A program made the position numbers and the translations under genes. A model generated the notes under the pieces. That model was not told where the DNA came from. It ran no database searches and saw only the letters and a program-made list of their open reading frames with translations. Below are positions 42,831-54,311 of a stretch of DNA of 64,000 bases, piece by piece; the stretch's first letter is position 1, and each line of letters starts with the position of its first letter. Source of the stretch: Myotis daubentonii (lineage: Eukaryota; Chordata; Mammalia; Chiroptera; Vespertilionidae). The stretch lies in NCBI RefSeq assembly GCF_963259705.1, contig NC_081861.1:103163726-103227725 (forward strand), read 5' to 3'.

Positions 42831-44224
42831 ATAAAAAATTAAGAGAAGTATTAAATATATCTCCACCAATGGCAGCTATACACAATTCAGTGTTTAACAT
42901 TTTTTATGAATATACAATTTCCATTTTCATAATTGCTCCTAAAATATAGAAGCAGAAGTAAGCTTCTAAGTCATTTTGTTATGCAATCATGGTTCTTATT
43001 ATGATAAACATAAAAATAAACTAATTTTATTTCTAAATCTAGACCCAAAGCTAAATAAAACACTGGCAAATAAAATTCAGTAATGATTAATAACCTATAC
43101 TACCATTTTTAAGCCGAAATTTTATAGGATAATTTATTTAAGGATGATTTCAGAAAAATTTCAAGAATAAAAGGAAATATTAACAACTTTTTTTCCAATT
43201 ATACATAAAACTAACAAAATCAATCCTTTGTTCCTGTTCCCCTAAATTGAAAATGAAAGTAATTTCAAGGAGAAAATCCAAAGGCATGTCTTTTTATTGA
43301 GGATAGGACAATAAAGCAAAATTAATTATCTGATTGTCTTAGTTATCAGGCCATTATCAAATAGTCAAAGAGAACAAAAAGCACAGATATGCTATTTGAC
43401 TACCACTGTTTAAATGTCTTCGGCCATTTGGCAACCTATAAATGCTTAGTCCGTGAAAGACAGTGGATTTCAACTTGCAAAATATAAGGTCAGTCTTACC
43501 CTGGTTTGGGAAGAAAAATTTACTAACAGTCTCTCCCAACAGTGTCTTAGTGGCAAGATAGTTATTTATGTAGACATAGACAAAATAAAGACGAGGCATT
43601 ACAACTTGGGCCAAAACTGCATTTTTAGGACATCTGGCAAATTTTTAAAAATGAGAACTATGTCTTACAGAAGGGTAACTATAAAGACTTTCATGATATA
43701 ATTAGTGGGCCACTAAGAAATAAACATTCTCATTTAATTACTTTAAAACAATCCTTCTTTTGCTATACAAGACACAATGAAGTATTTGAGGGAGAGGAAT
43801 TTAGCCCTACTGAGCTTATTTCTTTGTCATCTACAAGCCACAGTAATGAATCACCAGTTCCTGATATACAATTGGATTTTTTGCATATATCTAGGGATGC
43901 CATGTTTACAGATTATACCCAACCACAGACCAAAAAAGGATGGCTAAGTCCCCCCTGTGATGAGAAACACACATATATAAACCATAGGAGGGGCACCTCT
44001 GCATAATAATACTTTTTAAAAATGATATAAAAAAGAGGGAGGAGCAGGGGAGTCTAAGAAGAAATCATTTTTAGCATTGTGTTGCTTTTTTTTTCCTGGT
44101 TTCTACCTCCTTTAGAGTTTGCTTCAGTTCCCCAGTGTGGTTACACTGAAGCTGCCTTACTTTCCTTTGCTGTCTTTACAGTCTATGTGTTATCATTCTT
44201 AATTCACTCAATCAGCATAATGAA
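42831..44224. other. AT-rich intergenic DNA, nothing recognised
   Basis: About 1.4 kb without a gene or nameable repeat. Short frames at 43357-43701 have no family signature. Confidence 0.45.
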
Positions 44225-44415
44225 TTAGAAGTATGGTTTCAAAGTCAGACAGACTGGTTCCAAGTCCTGATTATTTTAACTAGTGGCTGTTTGACTTTGG
44301 GTGAGTCATTTTACCTCATTTAACTGGGAATCTCTGAGCCTATTTTCTCATATATAAAGAGGAGATACCAATATTTGTCTCCAAAGACTTTTGTGAAGAT
44401 TAAATAAATAATGGC
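44225..44415 (+). repeat. MIR SINE
   Basis: A well preserved copy: 'tttcaaagtcagacagactg', 'gactttgggtgagtcatttt' and 'gtgaagattaaataaataat'. Confidence 0.75.
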
Positions 44416-44482
44416 TATGGAAGAGTTCTTTAATCTCCTATATTAATATAGTTTTATTTTTAATTCTACTGGTATTTACTCA

Positions 44483-45584
44483 TCTACACTAATAAAAGAG
44501 AAACATGGTAATTGGTGTACGACCGCTACCCTTTTCATTGGCTAATCGCGAGATATGCAAATTAACTGTCAGCCAAGATGGCGGCCTGCAGCCAGGCAGC
44601 TTGAAACTAACATGAGGCTTGCTTGCCTCAGTGACGGAGGAAACCAACTTTCCCTGCCTGCGGCTGCAGGCCTCTGAGCGGGCAGTTTAAGAAACAAATA
44701 CCGCTGGACTTCAGCCAGCAGATTCACAACATTGTAAGCAAAGGCCAGAAACCTACTTTCAGCCGAGGAGGCCTAAGAGCTGGAGCCAAGCCTCAAGGTA
44801 AAGCTGGCCCAGAATAAAAAAAAAGAAAAGAAAAAAAGGAGCGGTTGGGAACTTCAGTCACTCCCAGCCTGAAAACAGCTCTCAGCCCCTCACCCAGACT
44901 GGCCAGGCACCCCAGTGGGGATCCCCACCCTGATCCAGGAAACCCTTCAGGGCAAACAAGCCGGCCCCACCCATGCACCAGGCCTCTACCCTATATAGTA
45001 AAAGGGTAATATGCCTCCCGTCACCGGGATCAGTGTGACAGGGGGCAGCACCCAAACCCCCTGATCACCCTGCGGCTCTGTGTGTGACAGGGGGCGGGGC
45101 CCCAACCCCTTGAGCAGCCCTGCTCTGTGCCTGATAGGGCGGAGCTCCCCAACCCCCCCCCCCCCATGGGCCCTGCTCTGTGTGTGATGGGGTAGAGCCA
45201 TAACCTCCCCATCGGCCCTGCCCTGAGTGTGAGAGTGGCAGCACCCCAACCTCCTGATCGGCCCTGCTCTGTGTGTGATGGGGGCAGCGCCCCAACCCCC
45301 TGATTGGCCCTACCCTGAGCGTGACTGAGGGTGTCATCACAACCTCCCAATCTGCCCTGCTCTGTGCATGACGGGGCGGTGCCCCAACTCCCCAATTGGC
45401 CCTGCTCTGAGCCCGACCAGGGGCTGCACCTAGGGATTGGGCCTGCCCTCTGCAACCCGGGAGCAGGCCTAAGCCAGCAGGTCGTTATCTCCGGAGGGGT
45501 CCCAGACTGCGAGAGGGCACAGGCCGGGCTGAGGGACCCTCCCTCCCTCCCGAGTGCACAAATTTTTGTGCACTGGGCCTCTAG
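44483..45584 (+). mobile_element. HeliBat-type Helitron, plus strand, full termini
   Basis: 5' TC at 44483 (TCTACACTAATAAAAGAGAA) and 3' CTAG at 45581-45584 after 'gtgcacaaatttttgtgcac'-type sequence. The interior is the reverse-complement counterpart of the copy at 40779-42328 with a shorter tandem array. The 226-codon minus-strand frame over it is the array. Non-autonomous. Confidence 0.9.
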
Positions 45585-45862
45585 TAGTATAATAAGTGAA
45601 AGGCACCTTTCTAGACCTTTGAAGGTGTAAGGTGAGATAAGGTAATCTCTGCCTTTGGAGGACTCCTTTAAGATCTGGGTATTCTTTACCCTACATTCTC
45701 CCATATACAAGGGTTTATCAAAACGTACCTAGTCTATGTTCCATTTCCTCAAAGTTATCATATTAGTTCTTCAATATAATGATCTATAATATTGTGTTTA
45801 TGCTTCCTGAGAGTATCAAGGGTTACCCCTCAGAAAATATGTATATTTAAAATAGAGTTCTT

Positions 45863-46117
45863 GCCCTGGCTGGTGTGGCTCAGTGATTAAAGCACAGGCT
45901 CAAGCATGGAATGATCGCAGGTTAAATTCCCAGTCAAAGGCACATATCTGAGTTGCAGATTCCATCTCCAGCCCCTGTTGGAGCACTTGCAGAAGGTAAC
46001 CAATCAATGTGTCTCTCTCATATTGATGTTTATCTCTCCCTCCCTCCCTCCCTCCCTCCCTTCCACTCTCTCTAAAAATCAGTGGAAAAAAATATCCTCA
46101 GGTGAGGGTTAACAAAA
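45863..46117 (+). repeat. Ves SINE
   Basis: 'gccctggctggtgtggctca' head, B-box-like 'ggttaaattcccagtcaaag', (CCCT)n run at 46038-46060 and an A-rich end abutting the next Helitron. Confidence 0.9.
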
Positions 46118-46166
46118 AACTAGTAGCCTGGTGCACAAAATTTGTGCACATTAAAAGGGAATTAAT

Positions 46167-46384
46167 AGCCCTAACCTGTTTGGCTCAGTGGATAGAGCAT
46201 CGGCCTGCGGACTCAAGGGTCCCAGGTTTGATTCTGGTCAAGGGCATGTACCTTGGTTGTGGGCACATCCCCAGTAGATAGTGTGCAGGAGGCAGCTGAT
46301 CAGTGTTTCTCTCTCATTCATGTTTTTAACTCTCTATCCCTCTCCCTTCCTCTCTGTAAAAAATCAATAAAATATATTTTTTTA
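46167..46384 (+). repeat. Ves SINE with 14-bp target-site duplication
   Basis: 'agccctaacctgtttggctc' head and A-rich tail. AAAAGGGAATTAAT occurs at 46153-46166 and 46385-46398, so it inserted into the Helitron after that element had arrived. Confidence 0.95.
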
Positions 46385-46659
46385 AAAAGGGAATTAATTA
46401 GCAGAGATATTTTAATATTGCTATTTTCCCTTTCTCTATAATAGAAGTGTGAGAGATTAAAGGAAATTAGTAAAATGTATATGAAAATAATATATAAATT
46501 TATTAATAACTAAACAGTAACAAAAGGATATAACAACAACAGAGGCATGATATAAAAATGACAACACATGATATGAAAACAACAGAAACATGATATAAAA
46601 ACAACAGTGATGCAAACAATGACTGATAAAGTGATTAAACTTATTCTAATATCTCCCTG

Positions 46660-47150
46660 TACACCACATTAAGAGTGAAAACACTTTCAGAGTGCTTGAC
46701 TAATTTCCCTTGTGATGAAGTACTTAGAACTTTAACTGTAACATCACATGCTCTTCAAACTCTAGAGAAAGCAGCATATAACTGACCATGTGCAAAAACG
46801 GGTTCAGGTAGAACCATGCCTACTCTGTCTAGAGTTTGTCCTTGTGATTTATTAATAGTCATGACAAATGCTGGCATCACGGGAAACCATCGTCGAATCA
46901 ATTTAAATGGGAGGCCAGAGTCATATGGGGACAAATTAATTCTTGGAATCAGAACAGCCTCTCCCTCTGCAGATCCTGTTCATACTTCAGCTTTCATAAC
47001 GTTAGGTCATAATCTTTTGATAATAAATCTGGTACCATTACAAAGACCCCATTTACCATAGAGATTTCTCAATAGCATGATGATTGCACCCACTTTCAAT
47101 TTTAATTTATGACACGGCATTCCCAAAGGAGTAATACTATTCAGAAATTA
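46660..47150 (-). pseudogene. Helitron Rep-helicase, C-terminal helicase fragment
   Basis: Minus-strand translation gives LLRNLYGKWGLCNGTRF, then LIPRINLSPYDSGLPF, then TINKSQGQTLDRVG (46818-46859) and FAHGQLYAAFSRV (46758-46796). These match the C-terminal motifs of Pif1-like Helitron helicases, the unwinding half of the rolling-circle transposase. In-frame stops and a missing N-terminal two-thirds make it non-functional. It is direct evidence that autonomous HeliBats once moved in this lineage. Confidence 0.9.
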
Positions 47151-47231
47151 GATGGGGAAATTTTCCTTTGTTTCTTTGTTATGGGGTGGGGCCACAACAT
47201 TAGTAACAAAGAAACAGAATTAAAACTTTAT

Positions 47232-47666
47232 TGTGGGGAGCCGCTACAGTGTTTTGGACAGGTTCAAGCCTTGGACTGATGAGAGGGCACAGTCCTCTCA
47301 TTGCCATGTGCAAGTCCCAGCTTGGAGGGCAGGGCCCTCCCAGCACAATTATAGCCAACAGCTGTAGTTGTAAGCTTGAACCTATGGTCAGAACACGTGG
47401 CCCATGTGCCTGAGTGATGTGGGCTTGATAGAGTTCAGGTGCATGTAGTTGAGTAAGATTGAAACCCAGGAGAATATTTGTAAACATCTTGGTCACGCCC
47501 TTACTTTGCCTCGTAGCATCTGCTATAAAATAAAGGCATGGCTGTGGGCATGGTCGCTGTCTCTCAGAGAAGCAGCGTCCCACGGAGACCCGGCTTTCAT
47601 TCTCTTGTCTGTCTTTTCTAAGCCTTTCAGCTGCCCCCACTCAGGTTCACCCCGTGCTGGGGCACA
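47232..47666 (+). mobile_element. Solo LTR of an endogenous retrovirus (class II-like)
   Basis: A 435-bp element runs from TGTGGGGAGCCGC to GGGGCACA, with terminal TG/CA and flanks CTTTAT (47226-47231) and CTTTAG (47667-47672) matching at 5 of 6 positions. It contains a TATAAAATAAAGG stretch at 47523-47535 that overlaps TATA-like and poly-A-like signals. The 5' end resembles betaretrovirus/IAP-type LTRs. No internal retroviral genes follow, so it is a solo LTR. The 146-codon minus-strand frame across it is incidental. Confidence 0.75.
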
Positions 47667-47954
47667 CTTTAGAAAGATTTGCCTCCATGCTCCCAGGGTG
47701 GGTTCCTGCCTCAAACTCCACTCTTACAGGAAACAGCTATGGGAACCAGCTTGAGGGAGGGCGCAGCCGTTGCCAAGACAACCCCTGCAGGACTGACTTC
47801 CTTCTGCTCAGTCGCTGTTCGTCCATATGTGATGAACACCATCCATGGTTTTTATATAAGTTGATATTGAGACTATGTGGAAATTTCAAGTGCTCACCAA
47901 CCGGAAGTTCAGCTTTCTGTAAACCACATATGGAAGTGGTTTTGTGCATTCACA
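47667..47954. other. Unassigned sequence between LTR and L1
   Basis: Moderately GC-rich, ending with 'ccaaccggaagttcagcttt'. It could be more of the disrupted Helitron or an internal retroviral scrap; it cannot be told by eye. Confidence 0.35.
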
Positions 47955-48400
47955 ATTTGTGGGAGACTAGTTTTGCTATTATTTTAGTTAAAGGAAAAAT
48001 GATGACTCCCTTTTGGAAAAGTAGTTTGGAAAAATGTATCAACAATTTTTTTAAAAAATATTCATACACTTTGGCTTGGTAGTTCCACTTGGAGGAATCT
48101 TTTAATGAGTTAAATTTGATAATTTTTTTTGACAAAGTGGTTTATTCTAGTGTTTTAATAATAGCAAATAATTGCAAACAATGTAAGTGACCAATGACAG
48201 GAGTGATTGCATAAACTGAGCATTCATCTGACATAATGTTAGAGAGCCATTATGATGTAAGAAAATAATCATATTATAAAGTTGGTTAAAATAAAGTGTA
48301 AAGTTGCATTTGGTTTGAATATACAAAGTTTTATATACAATGAGTCAGTTTTATGAAATAGATTTATAATTTAAAAATATATTTAAAAGTAAGATATTTA
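47955..48400 (+). repeat. Old L1 3' fragment, plus strand
   Basis: 'aaaagtagtttggaaaaatg' and 'aatgtaagtgaccaatgaca' followed by 'gagagccattatgatgtaag' is the L1ME-like ORF2 C-terminus/3' pattern. Confidence 0.5.
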
Positions 48401-48404
48401 CTTA

Positions 48405-48525
48405 TTCATTTAACAGATCTCTATTGACCATTTGTTACTTGCTAGGTGCTTTCTAAAAAGTAGATATGTACAGATGAACAAGATAAAATTATCCCCTGCC
48501 ATTGTAAAGTATGAAGAGTAGAGGA
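48405..48525 (+). repeat. L2-like fragment
   Basis: 'cttattcatttaacagatct' then 'cttgctaggtgctttctaaa' and 'aagataaaattatcccctgc' is an L2 3'-end pattern. Confidence 0.5.
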
Positions 48526-48935
48526 AATGCTAGTTATTAATTGTATGACATATAATTAAAAATCAAATGGACTTATGTAAAATAAAATACCTAGATAAAA
48601 CATTTAAGATTTGGTAGTCAAAAAAAGTTTTGATGAAGTGATATTTGTGTTGAGATTTGAATAATTTGAAAAGGGTATCCATCAAAGACTTGGCTTAGAA
48701 CTGTCCAGGCAAAAGAAATGGCATGCTCAAAGTCCCTGAGAACAAAATTGACCTGGTATGTTTATAGGACATGAAGTGAACAGTATGGCAGTTAATAGTC
48801 AGCTATAGAAAAGAGGATTGTAATAAATTTGTAGAGGGAAGTATGAGTTAAATAATGCATGGTCTTGTACCTATGAAAAAAAGTCTGGGTTTTGTTTTAA
48901 GAAGAATAGTAAGTTATCAAATGACTAAATTTTTT

Positions 48936-48937
48936 CT

Positions 48938-48971
<34 letters not shown>
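48936..48971. repeat. (AT)n microsatellite, slightly interrupted
   Basis: Near-continuous AT run preceded by 'tttttctta'. Confidence 0.9.
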
Positions 48972-48974
48972 TAT

Positions 48975-49445
48975 TTTAAAAAAGTAAAAACGAAGTACCA
49001 AAGGGGAGAAAACTATGTGAAACATGTGAAACAAAAAAGTTAACAGCATTCAAAAACAAAAGTTATTATAAATGAATAAGACAAAACATGAACACTCCAA
49101 TGAAAAATGGACAAAGAGCATTAACTGGTAATAAACTAAAGGAAAAATACAAACTATCTATAAACATGAAAAACATCCAACCTCAATGTGAAATAAATAA
49201 AAATTAATAGAGTAATTGCATATATTTTCCCATGAAAAGAACAATTACAGAAAATAATAATGTGTCATCTTTGTGAGTTTTCAGGGAAACAGTCTCTGTT
49301 ACTTGAACTGTACTAGTAAATTGGTACCTTTTAGGAAGGAACATTTTTTCAGCAATGATATTCCTAGAAATGTATCCTTATTATAGTGCCCAGAGGTCTC
49401 CTGAAAAGCTTGCCCTTAAGGAAACAAACAACATTTACTTCAGCT
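48975..49445 (+). repeat. L1 ORF2/3' fragment, plus strand
   Basis: 'acactccaatgaaaaatgga' and 'taaacatgaaaaacatccaa' resemble the 'caaaagacatgaacaggc..' segment of L1 ORF2. Decayed. Confidence 0.45.
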
Positions 49446-49523
49446 ACATGAGTCTATGATGAAGTGTCTGACATCTTGCTATGAATGAGTTTGAATATTT
49501 GTACTTAAAAAAGAATCAGAGAT

Positions 49524-49646
49524 GCCCTGGCCAGGTCGCTCAGTGGATGTAGAGTCATCCCATGCCAAGATTGTGATTCGATCCCTGTACAAGGCATATA
49601 TGTGAAGCAACCAATGAGTGCATGGCTAAGTGGAGCAATGGATCGG

Positions 49647-49699
<53 letters not shown>

Positions 49700-49722
49700 A
49701 ATAAATAAAAAAATAAAAAAGA
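49524..49722 (+). repeat. Ves SINE with (CT)n expansion
   Basis: 'gccctggccaggtcgctcag' head; the internal pyrimidine stretch is a (CT)n run at about 49653-49695; ends in an (AAAT)n-like tail. Confidence 0.88.
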
Positions 49723-50124
49723 GATTCAGAGACAAGTCACGCATAGAATGTGTGATTCTAAATATATTAGCAACATGTGCCCTTTCTGCCACCCTTCAAC
49801 ATCATACAATAATCAACAGCAAATATTAAGTGATATGATATGTTAGACATTGGGAATTAAGTTAGACAAAAACTTTGAGTGAATCTAATGTAATAAATAG
49901 AAACAAGCCTTAGATCTTAAAAGAGAAATATTAAGTTTTGCACTTTGTGATATTCTGAGTCTCAACAAGAGATGCCAGAGTGACTGGTACTAGAAGTCAC
50001 TTGTTTGCTGGAAAATTACAAGAGTCAGGTGCTACCAGGTACCGTCAAGTCCTGATAAATGTGAAATGTTAACCTGACACAACTCTGGATTATAATAGCA
50101 AAATAGTAAACGGTATCATGGAAA

Positions 50125-50330
50125 GAGCCTATAATCTGGAGGCAGATACCCAGAGTCTGAGTCTTTATTGGCTCTATTACCTGATTTACTTCACTTAACT
50201 TCTCTAGTCCATTTCCTAATTAGAAAAATGGGGATAATAACAATATGTATCTCTAAAGATTGTAGTAAGGATTAAATGAGTTTATGAATGAGCCTTGTAT
50301 AAAAGACACTATAAAATACTAGCTTTTTTG
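50125..50330 (+). repeat. MIR SINE
   Basis: 'tctattacctgatttacttc', 'gaaaaatggggataataaca' and 'gtagtaaggattaaatgagt' are MIR core and tail. Confidence 0.65.
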
Positions 50331-50334
50331 GGGG

Positions 50335-50695
50335 GAGAATTTTATATTAAATAACAAAAGTCCTATTTTTAAAAAACAGCATTCATTTTAGTCTGACATT
50401 TCAACTTCTAGGAATTTACCTTAATGAACTAATTAAGGATGCAACCAATTTAGCTATGAGGATGTTCATCATAATATAATTTATAATAACAAAATGTTAT
50501 TGACAACTTAAATGGTATTATAAATTGTTATCTACACAATCAAGTGAATAAATTCTAAGCAGCCATTAAAATGGTGTAGATGGTTATTTACACAAGGGGA
50601 GATATTCATAACATACTGTTAATTACAGTGACTAGATTAAAAACATTAATATATTTCAAAACTTAATTTTTTCCATGGATGCATAGTGAAATTAT
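50335..50695 (+). repeat. Old L1 3' fragment, plus strand
   Basis: 'tttcaacttctaggaattta', 'ctaagcagccattaaaatgg' and 'gagatattcataacatactg' follow the L1M ORF2 C-terminus and 3'UTR order. Confidence 0.55.
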
Positions 50696-50709
50696 TTTTG
50701 GTTTACATT

Positions 50710-50798
50710 TCCTTCTTTCCTTCCTTCCTTCCTTCCTTCCTTCCTTCCTTCCTTCCTTCCTTCCTTCCTTCCTTCCTTCCTTCCTTTCTTCCTTCCAT
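50710..50798. repeat. (TTCC)n microsatellite
   Basis: About 22 tetranucleotide units. Strand-asymmetric polypurine/polypyrimidine tract. Confidence 0.97.
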
Positions 50799-50999
50799 CT
50801 TGTTTGTTTCCATAGATGCTTAATTGCTGTCTTCCTTTCTGCACATCTTGTCTAAAAAATATTTTCTAATTCAATACTAGTATTCTTTAACATTGGAAAT
50901 AAACTTAATTTGAAGTAAAAAGGAAAAGAAAGTAGCTTTACTAAAGAAAGTAGATAATAAAAAATAATCTTTGGTTAAGTAAACACTGGTACTTATTGC

Positions 51000-52450
51000 C
51001 CCCACATAAAAATTACAACTAAAATACAAAACAACCATCATTCAGAACCACCTGAAATCTGGATGAATGGAAGTCCTACAACTAGAGAAGTAAAGAAGAA
51101 AGCACAATGAGACTGGTAGGAGGGGTAGAGGCATTGAATGGGCTTGTCCAACACTCACGTGTGGTGTTTGTTTTAATCAGGAGGGATATCTTGGCTGCAG
51201 AGGTCTCCCATGAGAAGCAAGGGTCCCAGCTCCGCATCAGAACCCTTAGCCCAGGCTTCCAGTTGGTCTGAAAAAAAAAAAACAAACAGTGGGGATTATG
51301 GCTGAGTGACATGGAGGCTACTGGAGTCCCAGGTAGTTCCTCTTAAATGGTTGGCACACAAAATTACTTTGACTGGCTCCCTCTGAACTCCAGCACTGGG
51401 GTAGCAGCTTGAGGGAATCCAGAGACATACTGAGAGGAACAGGATCGTCTGGCATTGGGGAAAGAGCTCAGGGGCAGCTTTCTCCCAGACAGGGGTGCTC
51501 ATAGGGTTCATTATTCCTATGCTTAGACCTCCCCCATTGGAAAGTTGACTGGCAGCTCCGTCAACCTGGCTCACACTGTTCATTCCATCCTTGTAATTCT
51601 CTGAGACTCTGCCCTAATTTACAGCCATATCCAAGCTGTTTACAGAGGCTTTTCCATATGAATGGCCTGTCCTGGCTCAGGGTCCAGACTTTCTGAAAAT
51701 TTCTCAAACAAGAAGCAGCTAGCTTCATATCTACCAATGTTCCATATCTACCAGTAAGAGGCCTCGCCTGGGCACTTCCAAGCCCAACACAAGTAACAGC
51801 CATCTGAAGATTTCTCTGTAGCTCTGTCAGGTGGCCCCAGGCAGTGGTTGACTTTGCACCTCACTGGACGTTCTAGAGCCAGCACACCTGGTGGACAGTT
51901 TTAGACCACACCAAATTACAACTCTACACTTCCATGAGTGACACTCAATGAGCAGACTCAGTGAGTATCAAAGTCCCACTGAAGCAAGTCATGCTCCATA
52001 GGGGTGTCTCCTACATAACAGTTCTTCCTCTGTAGTCACAGCTGGTCCTCATAGCCAGTTGGCCTGGAGGTCAACTCCTCTCAGTGATACCAACAGTAAT
52101 TAAGGCTCAACTACAAGACTATGCATACAGCCCACAGAGGGGCACACCTAGAGTGTTCAGCTCAGATGACTGGGGAGGCTGAGCCACTGAGCCCTATAGG
52201 ACACCTACTATACAAAGCCACTCTACCAATTTCAGTAGACATAGCAGCTCTACCTAATACATAGAAACAAACACAGGGAAACAGCCAAAATGCAGAGGCA
52301 AAGAAACATGTCACAAATGAAAGAACAGAAAAAAATTTCTAGAAAAAGAACTAAATGAAATAAAAGCCAGCAAATTACTAGATATAGAGTTCAAAACAAT
52401 TGTTATAAGAATGCTCAAGAATCTTTAATGAGAGCTTCAAGGGACTTAGT
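51000..52450 (+). repeat. L1 5'UTR and ORF1 N-terminus, plus strand
   Basis: GC-moderate L1M-type 5'UTR text ('gatatcttggctgcagaggt', 'ggtggccccaggcagtggtt') runs into the start of ORF1 near 52330-52440 ('aaaagaactaaatgaaataa', 'gttataagaatgctcaagaa'). From 52470 the sequence jumps to the ORF2 C-terminus, so most coding sequence is deleted. Minus-strand frames at 51082-51803 are incidental. Confidence 0.6.
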
Positions 52451-52552
52451 GAGAATTTCAAGGATTTTAGCTCCTCAAAAAAAGTTAAAAATAGAATTAT
52501 CATATGACCCAGCAATTCCAGTCTTTAGAACATACCCAAAAGAATTGAAAAG

Positions 52553-52825
52553 GGCCCTAGCTGGTTTGGCTCAGTGGATAGAGTGTTGGTCAGTGGACCA
52601 AATGGTCCTGGGTTCTACTCCAGTCAAGGGCACATACCTTGGTTGCAGGCTTGTCCCCTGCCCAGTCCCTGGCCAGGGCTTGTGCAGGAGGCAACCAATT
52701 TATGTGTTTCTCTCACATTGATGTTTCTCTCTATCTTTCCCTCTCTCTTCCACTCTTCCTAAAAATCAATAGAAAAATATCCTTGGGTGAAGATTGATGA
52801 CAACAAAAAAATAAAAAATAAAAAT
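52553..52825 (+). repeat. Ves SINE with 10-bp target-site duplication
   Basis: 'ggccctagctggtttggctc' head and (AAAT)-type tail. AATTGAAAAG occurs at 52543-52552 and 52826-52835. Confidence 0.93.
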
Positions 52826-52884
52826 AATTGAAAAGTGGTGTTTGGGAGGTGGGGACAGATTAACTGGAGAACTTATATGCATAT

Positions 52885-53233
52885 TAGAGGGCCTGTACAT
52901 GAAATTCATGCCTGGCCTGCACCATCACCAATATGGGACTCCTCAGGGGATGTCTGACTGCCCGCAGGGATTGGGCCTAAACCGGCAGTTGGACATCCCT
53001 CTCGCAATCCGGTACCACTGGCTCCTAACAGCTCACCTGCCTGCTGGCCTGATCCCCCTAACTGCTCTCCCCTGCTGGCCTGATCCCCCTAACTGCTCTC
53101 CCCTGCCAGCCTTTATCACCCCTAACAGCCTCTGCATTGGCCCCGCCACCATGGCTTTGTCCGGAATGATGTCTGGAAGGTTGTCTGGAAGATGTCCAGT
53201 CTAATTAGCATACTACCCTTTTACTAGTATAGA
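52885..53233 (-). mobile_element. Short Helitron, reverse strand
   Basis: The minus-strand 3' end reads CTAA (complement TTAG at 52885-52888), still within the CTRR consensus. The minus-strand 5' end is TCTATACTAGTAAAAGGGTA at 53233. It sits inside an L1 tail whose halves rejoin when it is removed. The interior contains a duplicated 'ctgatccccctaactgctct' unit. Confidence 0.8.
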
Positions 53234-53835
53234 TATGCACAGCTCATTGACACAGACAATAATGTGGTGAAGGCCTGGGAGGGGAGAGTGTGAGGTGGAG
53301 GGAGTCAGTGGGAAAAAATGGGGGACATCTGTAATACTTTCAACAATAAAAATAAATTTTAGAAAAGAGGTATTCAAACAATAACCTGCACATGAATGTG
53401 TATAGCAGCACTATTCACAATAGCCAAAATATGGAAAATCCCTAATATACATCACCTGATTAATGGAAGCAAAATGTAGTATATCCATGCTATTGACTAT
53501 TATTTAGCCATCAAGAATAAAGTACTGATGCATGCTACAATATGGGTCTATCTTGAAAACATTATGCTGAGTGAAATAAGGCAGATATCAAAAACTACGT
53601 AATCTATAATTCCTTTTATATGAAATATCCAGAATGGGCAAATCCATAAAACAGACAGCAGATCAGAGGTTCCCGGGACCTGGGTGGATTAAGGGAATGA
53701 GGAGTGACAGTTTATGGTAATATGTTTACTCAATAGAGGTATTGATTGAACAACACTGTGAATGTACTAAGCCACTAATTATATGTTTTAAAATTGCTAA
53801 AATATTGACTTTTATGTTTTATAGATTCCACGCCA

Positions 53836-54186
53836 ACAAGAAATTCTATAATATACTAGGATTGTTCTTTCTCATTTGAATTAGTGTTAAAGCTCCCAAA
53901 CAAGAAAGGTAGGCATGAGATGTAAAAAGTAATTCAGTGTTTAGATAATGGATAAATTTTTAATGAGGATGGAATGATAGTCTTTTATTTATTATTTGTT
54001 GAATAATTTTTTTAAATTGACCATGTAAAAGCTAGCATAAAAATTTTAATCAATACTATAAATTCATCTCTTTTCAATGATCTTCTCCAATACTTCCTTG
54101 TCATTTTTTACAGCTTTATTGATCTAATTAACATATAGCATTGTATAAGCTCAAAATAGAGAATGTCTTGATTTAATATATTTATA
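53836..54186. other. AT-rich DNA, partly reverse-strand L1 tail
   Basis: From about 54100 'ttttacagctttattgatct' and 'atatagcattgtataagctc' are L1 3' end in reverse orientation. The rest is not recognised. Confidence 0.45.
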
Positions 54187-54311
54187 CAGGGTGGGGCAAA
54201 AGTAGACTTACAGTTGTGAGTACTTGAAACAAAGTTTATTATTGTATTATTATTTCAATTAGTATATTATTTTCATATGAAAAACTGTAAACACACTTTT
54301 GCCCCATCCTG
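54187..54311. mobile_element. Tc1/mariner MITE with TA target-site duplication
   Basis: A 125-bp palindromic element: CAGGGTGGGGCAAAAGTAGA at the left and TTTTGCCCCATCCTG at the right as inverted termini (about 30 bp with mismatches), bounded by TA on both sides. No transposase. Confidence 0.9.

Larger units (their letters stand above)
46120..47231 (-). mobile_element. Remnant of autonomous HeliBat, 3' end with helicase C-terminus, reverse strand
   Basis: The minus-strand 3' CTAG lies at 46120-46123 with the subterminal 'gtgcacaaattttgtgcacc'-like region. A Ves SINE is inserted at 46167. A helicase C-terminus follows further in (46660-47150). The right side is cut by a retroviral LTR at 47232, and the Rep nuclease domain is not seen. 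It is the only Helitron copy here with coding remains. Confidence 0.85.
52470..53835 (+). repeat. L1 ORF2 C-terminus and 3' ends, plus strand, with nested Ves and Helitron
   Basis: 'atcatatgacccagcaattc' begins the ORF2 C-terminal text, resumed at 53370 ('gaatgtgtatagcagcacta', 'agtgaaataaggcagatatc'). 52836-53355 is a second, younger L1 tail ('ggacatctgtaatactttca') split by a Helitron. Confidence 0.65.

Noticed and set aside
45030..45710. 226-codon minus-strand open frame
   Set aside because: Same Helitron array in the copy at 44.5-45.6 kb; homologous frames track the repeat, not a gene.
46167..46300. tRNA gene suggested by tRNA-like A/B box text (also in other Ves copies)
   Set aside because: The sequence belongs to a Ves SINE with tail and TSD; it does not fold as an intact tRNA gene.
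47200..47640. 146-codon minus-strand frame
   Set aside because: It spans the antisense of the solo LTR; no retroviral or host domain is encoded.
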